Position numbers and translations under genes: made by a program. A DNA stretch of 6,359 nucleotides. It comes from Candidatus Gastranaerophilales bacterium (GTDB taxonomy: Bacteria > Cyanobacteriota > Vampirovibrionia > Gastranaerophilales > Gastranaerophilaceae). Under the pieces are notes generated by a model. It was not told the origin of the DNA. It made no database searches and saw nothing but the letters and a program-made list of their open reading frames with translations. Below, piece by piece: positions 1 to 3,435 of the stretch (position 1 is the stretch's first letter; each line of letters opens with the position of its first letter). The stretch is from contig CALURE010000092.1 in assembly GCA_944323095.1 (NCBI GenBank), positions 1-6,359 of the forward strand, written 5' to 3'.

Positions 1-40
1 CTCTCTCAGAGATGGTTGATTGGAGTTAGTTGGAGCCCGT

Positions 41-70
41 AGGGTGGGATAAGCGCAAGCGTTCCCACCA
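41..70. repeat. REP-like palindromic hairpin element
   Basis: GGTGGG (43-48) pairs with CCCACC (64-69). Inside, AGCG can pair with CGTT around a CAAG loop, leaving a 3-nt ATA bulge. The form 'GTAGGGTGGG...CCCACC' with an internal GCGCAAGCG-type core resembles short dispersed intergenic palindromes common in cyanobacteria and proteobacteria; that resemblance is from memory and was not searched. It is more GC-rich than the nearby genes, as expected for a dispersed element rather than local spacer. It could instead be part of a terminator for an upstream gene, but no T-run follows directly; the nearest is at 76-80. Confidence 0.45.
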
Positions 71-83
71 GACAATTTTTAAA

Positions 84-111
84 GCCAACGGAGGTCAAGA
101 AGTCCGTTGGT
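84..111. repeat. Perfect 8-bp stem-loop
   Basis: CCAACGGA (85-92) is the exact reverse complement of TCCGTTGG (103-110), with a 10-nt loop. A G-T wobble (84/111) extends the stem. It sits 15 nt after the GGTGGG hairpin and no T-run follows, so it is not a classical intrinsic terminator. Its closeness to the first hairpin suggests that the two form one composite repeat element, or a structured RNA 3' end. No known RNA family was recognised. Confidence 0.5.
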
Positions 112-129
112 CAGGCGATTTAGAGGGTA

Positions 130-197
130 AGAAGATATGAAGGTAAGCTATTTACATTAAAAAGCTTATCTTCTAATCCTCCTACCTTCCTATCTTC
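130..197. repeat. Inverted repeat with two competing right arms
   Basis: GAAGATATGAAGGTA (131-145) pairs with TACCTTCCTATCTTC (183-197) at 14 of 15 positions. A nearer partner also exists: AGAAGATA (130-137) is the exact complement of TATCTTCT (167-174). TATCTTC therefore occurs twice (167-173 and 191-197), and both copies can pair with the same left arm. The top strand from about 169 to 228 is strongly pyrimidine-biased. It may be a mobile-repeat remnant or a terminator region; function is unknown. Confidence 0.45.
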
Positions 198-207
198 CAC
201 TAATCAT

Positions 208-236
208 CCCTCACCCCAACCCTCTCCCATAGGAGA
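208..236. repeat. CCCTCACCCC-type intergenic repeat motif
   Basis: This is a C-rich run of the form CCCTCACCCC-AACCCTCTCCC followed by ATAGGAGA. Its end can fold as TCTCC (223-227), loop CATA, GGAGA (232-236). Sequences of this form recur in intergenic DNA of many bacteria, often with a longer complementary arm; here the right arm is short, as if truncated. The family resemblance is from memory and unverified. The C-rich composition contrasts sharply with the AT-rich leader that starts just after it. Confidence 0.4.
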
Positions 237-301
237 TCTGCCTAAAGATACGGGAATGCAAATAAATATTGTGGATAATTCTGTTATTAAATTCTCCTTT
301 C

Positions 302-330
302 TGATGATTACAAACAAAAATATTTATGCT
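302..330 (+). promoter_or_regulatory. Candidate weak promoter for rimO
   Basis: A TATGCT box at 325-330 could serve as -10, with TGATGA (302-307) at the -35 position and 17-nt spacing. The -35 match is poor. The start codon lies 24 nt downstream of the -10. No better sigma-70-type pair was seen in the AT-rich leader, and transcription from further upstream is equally possible. Confidence 0.22.
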
Positions 331-343
331 AGAGTGATTTCAA

Positions 344-350
344 AGAGGTG
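344..350 (+). promoter_or_regulatory. Ribosome binding site of rimO
   Basis: AGAGGTG lies 4 nt before the ATG at 355 (6 nt from the AGAGG core). This is a good Shine-Dalgarno match at normal spacing. An in-frame TGA at 349-351 closes the frame just upstream, so 355 is the first possible ATG and the start is well fixed. Confidence 0.8.
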
Positions 351-354
351 ATAT

Positions 355-1662
355 ATGAAAATAGCTTTGTTAAATCACGGATGTGCTAAAAATCTTGTAG
401 ACAGCGAACTTATGCTCGGACTTCTTGCTCAGAAAGGCCATCAGGTTACACTGGATGAAAATGATGCTGATATTATCGTTATAAATACGTGTTCGTTTAT
501 TCATGATGCCGAAAAAGAGTCTGTGCAGGCTATTTTACAGATGGTCAATGACGGGAAAAAGGTTATTGTGACAGGATGCCTTCCGCAAAAATATAAAGGA
601 GAGTTGAAAAAAGCTATTCCTGAAATTGCAGGCATGATAGGAACCTCTGATATTAAAGAAATTGTTGATGTTGTCGAGCATGTTGCAGGTGATAAAAAAT
701 ATGTTGAGCAGGTATCTGACAAACCTGAATATATATATCCCGAGAACATTGAACGGCAGCAGATAACTGTCGGAGCAAGTTCTTATATAAAAATTGCCGA
801 CGGCTGTAATTATCACTGCGGATATTGTATTATTCCGCAATTGAGAGGTGAATATCATTCAAGAACAATCGAGAATATTGTTGAAGAAGCTAAAGAACTC
901 GTTAAAAAGGGTGTAGCTGAAATAGTTCTTATTGCTCAGGATACAACAAGCTACGGAATTGACTTATATGGCAAACAGGCTTTGCCTCAGCTTCTTGAAG
1001 AATTAAACAAGATAGAAGATTTAGGATGGATAAGGATTATGTATGCTTATCCGTCGCAAATGACTGATGAATTGATTGATGCTATTGCAAAACTCGATAA
1101 AGTAGTAAAATATATAGATCTTCCGTTACAGCATTGTAATAAAGAAATTTTGAAAGCTATGCGCAGACCTGTTATGGATTATGAAGAATTAATTCATAAA
1201 ATAAGAACAAAAATACCTGATGTTGCAATAAGAACAGCCTTTATTGTCGGATACCCAGGAGAAACAGATGAGCAATTTAATGAATTATATGATTTTGTAA
1301 AGCGCGTAAGATTTGAAAAAATGGGAGTTTTTGAATACTCACGTGAAAAAAATACGGTTTCTTATGCTATGTCAGAGCAGGTTCCGGCAAAGATAAAAAA
1401 ACAGCGCCATAAAAAACTTATGCTGCTTCAGCAAAAAATTTCTAAAGAAATTAATGAAAGTTATGTAGGGAAAACTATTTCCTGTATTGTAGAAGGCTAT
1501 ACTGATGACGGTGTGGTTTTAATGCGCTCAGAGCATGATGCTCCTGAAATTGACGGAATGGTTTACGCATCATCTGAAAGAGCTGTTATTCCGGGCGACA
1601 TTGAAAATGTTACAATTGAGCGCGCGGATGAATATGATTTATTCGGGGTTTTACAAGAATAG
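355..1662 (+). CDS. rimO: Ribosomal protein uS12 methylthiotransferase RimO
   Basis: RimO is a cytoplasmic radical-SAM enzyme with two [4Fe-4S] clusters. It adds a methylthio group to the beta-carbon of a conserved aspartate of ribosomal protein uS12 (Asp89 in E. coli), using S-adenosylmethionine both as methyl donor and as radical source. All three domains are visible. The N-terminal UPF0004 domain has its three cluster cysteines at C10 (GCAKN), C46 (NTCSF) and C75 (TGCLPQ). The radical-SAM core carries CxxxCxxC at C151/C155/C158 (CNYHCGYC). A C-terminal TRAM domain spans about 371-433. RimO-type signatures include AQDTTSYGIDLYG, LPLQH, FIVGYPGETDEQF and APEIDG, which separate it from MiaB and MtaB. 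Length (435 residues) is typical and the gene looks intact. The flippase gene starts 36 bp downstream, but with its own likely promoter, so a shared operon is not certain. Confidence 0.97.
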   Translation: MKIALLNHGCAKNLVDSELMLGLLAQKGHQVTLDENDADIIVINTCSFIHDAEKESVQAILQMVNDGKKVIVTGCLPQKYKGELKKAIPEIAGMIGTSDIKEIVDVVEHVAGDKKYVEQVSDKPEYIYPENIERQQITVGASSYIKIADGCNYHCGYCIIPQLRGEYHSRTIENIVEEAKELVKKGVAEIVLIAQDTTSYGIDLYGKQALPQLLEELNKIEDLGWIRIMYAYPSQMTDELIDAIAKLDKVVKYIDLPLQHCNKEILKAMRRPVMDYEELIHKIRTKIPDVAIRTAFIVGYPGETDEQFNELYDFVKRVRFEKMGVFEYSREKNTVSYAMSEQVPAKIKKQRHKKLMLLQQKISKEINESYVGKTISCIVEGYTDDGVVLMRSEHDAPEIDGMVYASSERAVIPGDIENVTIERADEYDLFGVLQE

Positions 1663-1677
1663 CCTTTGTAGTATAAT
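1650..1677 (+). promoter_or_regulatory. Candidate sigma-70-type promoter for the flippase gene
   Basis: TTTACA (1650-1655) and a perfect TATAAT (1672-1677) are separated by 16 nt. The -35 box lies inside the last codons of rimO and the -10 lies in the spacer, 21 nt before the start codon at 1699. In AT-rich DNA such boxes occur by chance, but the perfect -10 and near-ideal spacing make this the best promoter candidate in the window. It would let the flippase be transcribed independently of rimO, with a very short leader that still includes the AGGG at 1689-1692. Confidence 0.42.
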
Positions 1678-1698
1678 AAATTCATCACAGGGTTAATA

Positions 1699-3153
1699 AT
1701 GGAATTTGTAGAAAACAAGGAAGTTGAAAAAGAGCAGTTAAAAGCCATATTTCGGGATATGGTAAAGTATTCGCCGTCAAAAATTATAGGCATGCTCGGG
1801 AATGCAATTATTGTTCCTGTTTATACGAGTCTGCTGTCGCCTGAGCAATACGGACTTTATTCTCTTTCTATAGCTCTGCTTTCATTTCTGTGTATTATAT
1901 TTTCCGATTGGGTAGGGCTTTCAGGCTTAAGATTTTTCAGGCATCATCAAATAATGAAGGATATGCCGAAATATTTGACAACTCTTGTTACGATATTGAT
2001 TACAAATATTTTTTTAATGTTTGTTGTTGCCTTTATTTTCAGGAATAATTTTTATGAATTTTTCAAAATTCCTGTAAAATATTTTCTGGCAATTCTTGTT
2101 TTGATTATTCCTGTTGCAATAAGAGCGTTATTATTTCAACTTTTGCGTGCACAGTTAAAATCAATGTCGTTTACTCTTTCAACTATAATTAACCAGTTTT
2201 TAACAATTTTATTATCCGTATTTTTTATAAAATTTTTCAATCTCGGGGCGATGGCGCTTCTGTTAGGTATGGGGGTTTCAATATCTCTTATTGACTTGCT
2301 TTTGATTTATCAGAGTAATATTTTATCTTGGTTTAAACTTCAAAAAATAGAGTGGCATTCTGTTCTTCCGATATTTAAATACGGAATTCCGATTGCTGCA
2401 ACATCTTTAAGCGCATGGATTATAAATCAGAGCAACAAATTTATAATGAACAGTATCCATGGTTTTTCGCAGGTTGGAATTGTAGGTGTTGCATACGGTT
2501 TGACCCTGCCACTTTTAATGACTATTTTTTCTATAATTACGGTTGCAGCTATTCCGCGTATTATAAATATGTATGAAGAAAAAATTGATGTAAGGCCTAT
2601 TATTTCAAGGTTTACAGGTTACTTTATATTGATAGCACTCCCCGTTATTACTGTAATAACTTTGTATTCTGCAGATTATGTACATATGCTTTCATCCAAT
2701 GACAAATTTCAGGATGCGTTTAAGCTTGTTCCTTATTTCGCTTTCGGAACATTTTTTATGGCAATAACTGATTATACTACATTGCAGTATCACCTTGCCA
2801 ATAAAACTTATATTGATTTTATAATAAAATTGACCTCCGGAATAGCAGGTGTAATTTTAAATATTTTGTTAATACCGGATTTTGGTTTAATAGGTGTGGG
2901 GATTGCTACACTCGGAGCAAATCTTTTATATTTTCTTTTAAGTATAATAATTGTAATTCCGGGGCTTGGTTTGATGTATCCCTCTCTTGCAATGAAAAGA
3001 ATATTGCTGGCATTCATTCCGTTCGGAATTATGTATTATGTTTTTGCAAATCGTGTTCATATTCCTGCTCTTGCGGAAATGCTTGTGTTGATTACTGTTT
3101 TCTATGTTTGCTACTGGTGGGCGGCAAAAACAATTTTTAAAAGATGTGATTAG
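1699..3153 (+). CDS. Polysaccharide/oligosaccharide flippase family protein (Wzx-like, MOP superfamily)
   Basis: Proteins of this family sit in the inner membrane and translocate lipid-linked sugar units to the periplasmic face for O-antigen, capsule or other glycan assembly. The 484-residue product is strongly hydrophobic with about 12-14 predicted helices by eye: roughly 27-47, 53-72, 93-115, 126-147, 160-180, 183-205, 227-247, 255-283, 306-324, 342-360, 372-393, 397-422, 433-449 and 457-477. Near the N-terminus, SPEQYGLYSLSIAL (47-60) is the hallmark 'L(S/T)PExYGLYSLA' stretch of polysaccharide-biosynthesis flippases, preceded by a typical first helix. A short charged, Glu/Lys-rich cytoplasmic N-terminus (1-24) comes before it. 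The start is fixed by an upstream in-frame TAG at 1669-1671 and a modest AGGG Shine-Dalgarno. No glycosyltransferase, ligase or polymerase neighbours are visible, so the substrate cannot be named. A lipid II flippase (MurJ-like) or MATE exporter is less likely given the N-terminal motif. Confidence 0.85.
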   Translation: MEFVENKEVEKEQLKAIFRDMVKYSPSKIIGMLGNAIIVPVYTSLLSPEQYGLYSLSIALLSFLCIIFSDWVGLSGLRFFRHHQIMKDMPKYLTTLVTILITNIFLMFVVAFIFRNNFYEFFKIPVKYFLAILVLIIPVAIRALLFQLLRAQLKSMSFTLSTIINQFLTILLSVFFIKFFNLGAMALLLGMGVSISLIDLLLIYQSNILSWFKLQKIEWHSVLPIFKYGIPIAATSLSAWIINQSNKFIMNSIHGFSQVGIVGVAYGLTLPLLMTIFSIITVAAIPRIINMYEEKIDVRPIISRFTGYFILIALPVITVITLYSADYVHMLSSNDKFQDAFKLVPYFAFGTFFMAITDYTTLQYHLANKTYIDFIIKLTSGIAGVILNILLIPDFGLIGVGIATLGANLLYFLLSIIIVIPGLGLMYPSLAMKRILLAFIPFGIMYYVFANRVHIPALAEMLVLITVFYVCYWWAAKTIFKRCD

Positions 3154-3160
3154 TCAAGGT

Positions 3161-3189
3161 TGTAAAAATATTTTACATTTGTTAACAAA
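3161..3189. promoter_or_regulatory. Two abutting palindromes, possible weak terminator or operator
   Basis: TGTAAAAATATTTTACA (3161-3177) has a 7-bp perfect stem around ATA. It is followed without a gap by TTTGTTAACAAA (3178-3189), a perfect 12-bp palindrome. They begin 8 nt after the flippase stop codon. The stem is nearly all A-T and therefore weak as an intrinsic terminator; the nearest long T-run is at 3202-3210. Dyads of this shape can also be protein-binding operators. The sequence does not decide between these. Confidence 0.33.
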
Positions 3190-3265
3190 ATAGCAACTAT
3201 ATTTTTTTTTGATACTTATAAAACATTTATTAGTGTAAATATTTGTAATATAAAATGGAAAAACA

Positions 3266-3309
3266 ATTTTGCTCTTGTTAAAATAATTTAGCAAAATAAA
3301 ATCTTTTTT
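3266..3309 (+). promoter_or_regulatory. Leader hairpin plus T-run and overlapping promoter boxes upstream of adhesin
   Basis: ATTTTGCT (3266-3273) is the exact complement of AGCAAAAT (3290-3297), with a 16-nt loop, and a T-run follows at 3304-3309. Overlapping it is a possible promoter, TTGTTA (3275-3280), 16 nt, TAAAAT (3297-3302), which would give a leader of about 30 nt. The two readings exclude each other: if transcription starts here the hairpin is DNA-level dyad symmetry only; if it starts further upstream the hairpin could be an attenuator-like RNA. Both are weak in such AT-rich DNA. Confidence 0.25.
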
Positions 3310-3326
3310 AATTAGGGAAAAACTCG

Positions 3327-3334
3327 AAAGGAAG
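3327..3334 (+). promoter_or_regulatory. Ribosome binding site of the adhesin gene
   Basis: AAAGGAAG, with AGGA at 3329-3332, lies 7 nt before the ATG at 3340. It is a strong Shine-Dalgarno match. An in-frame TAG at 3313-3315 blocks any earlier start, so the start codon is secure. Confidence 0.8.
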
Positions 3335-3339
3335 ATAAT

Positions 3340-3435
3340 ATGATAAAGATTAAAACCGGCAAACGAAAAGTTGTGGCATCTGCTTTAACATTTTGCTTTT
3401 TCTTGCAGCAATCATTTTGTTTACAGGTTTTGGCA
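3340..3435 (+). other. Sec signal peptide of the adhesin (residues 1-32)
   Basis: A basic n-region (K3, K5, K8, R9, K10) is followed by a hydrophobic core from V11 to about F26. A likely signal peptidase I site is V-L-A at 30-32, giving a mature N-terminus at T33. Cysteines at 19 and 27 lie inside the removed segment. C27 is followed by L-Q-V and has no clear lipobox before it, so a lipoprotein signal is less likely. Confidence 0.75.

Larger units (their letters stand above)
1..354. other. Gene-free region with clustered palindromic elements, upstream of rimO
   Basis: No reading frame of useful length is present on either strand. In the first frame only 13 codons run from the left edge to a TAG at 40-42, so a tail of an upstream gene cannot be shown. 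The first 60 bases are about half G+C, well above the genes that follow. Four palindromic or repeat-like elements lie between 41 and 236 (listed separately). From about 240 the sequence becomes AT-rich and resembles an ordinary 5' leader for rimO. The mosaic look suggests dispersed repeat insertions and/or the end of an upstream transcription unit. That is inference. Confidence 0.6.
3154..3339. other. AT-rich intergenic spacer between flippase and adhesin genes
   Basis: This 186-bp spacer has no coding potential and is extremely AT-rich, with T-runs at 3202-3210 and 3304-3309. It holds two abutting palindromes just after the flippase stop, a hairpin close to the adhesin gene, candidate promoter boxes and a clear ribosome binding site (each listed separately). 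The length and content suggest that the adhesin gene is transcribed on its own and not simply read through from the flippase. Confidence 0.55.

Noticed and set aside
1..42. C-terminal tail of an upstream gene in the first frame, ending at TAG 40-42
   Set aside because: Thirteen codons are too few to judge, and the composition matches the repeat-rich spacer that follows.
84..111. Intrinsic terminator of an upstream gene
   Set aside because: The stem is good, but no T-run follows it and the loop is long, so a terminator call is not supported.
501..858. Two overlapping minus-strand open frames inside rimO
   Set aside because: They lie inside a strongly recognised, intact rimO gene. Their translations show no domain-like pattern and no upstream signals.
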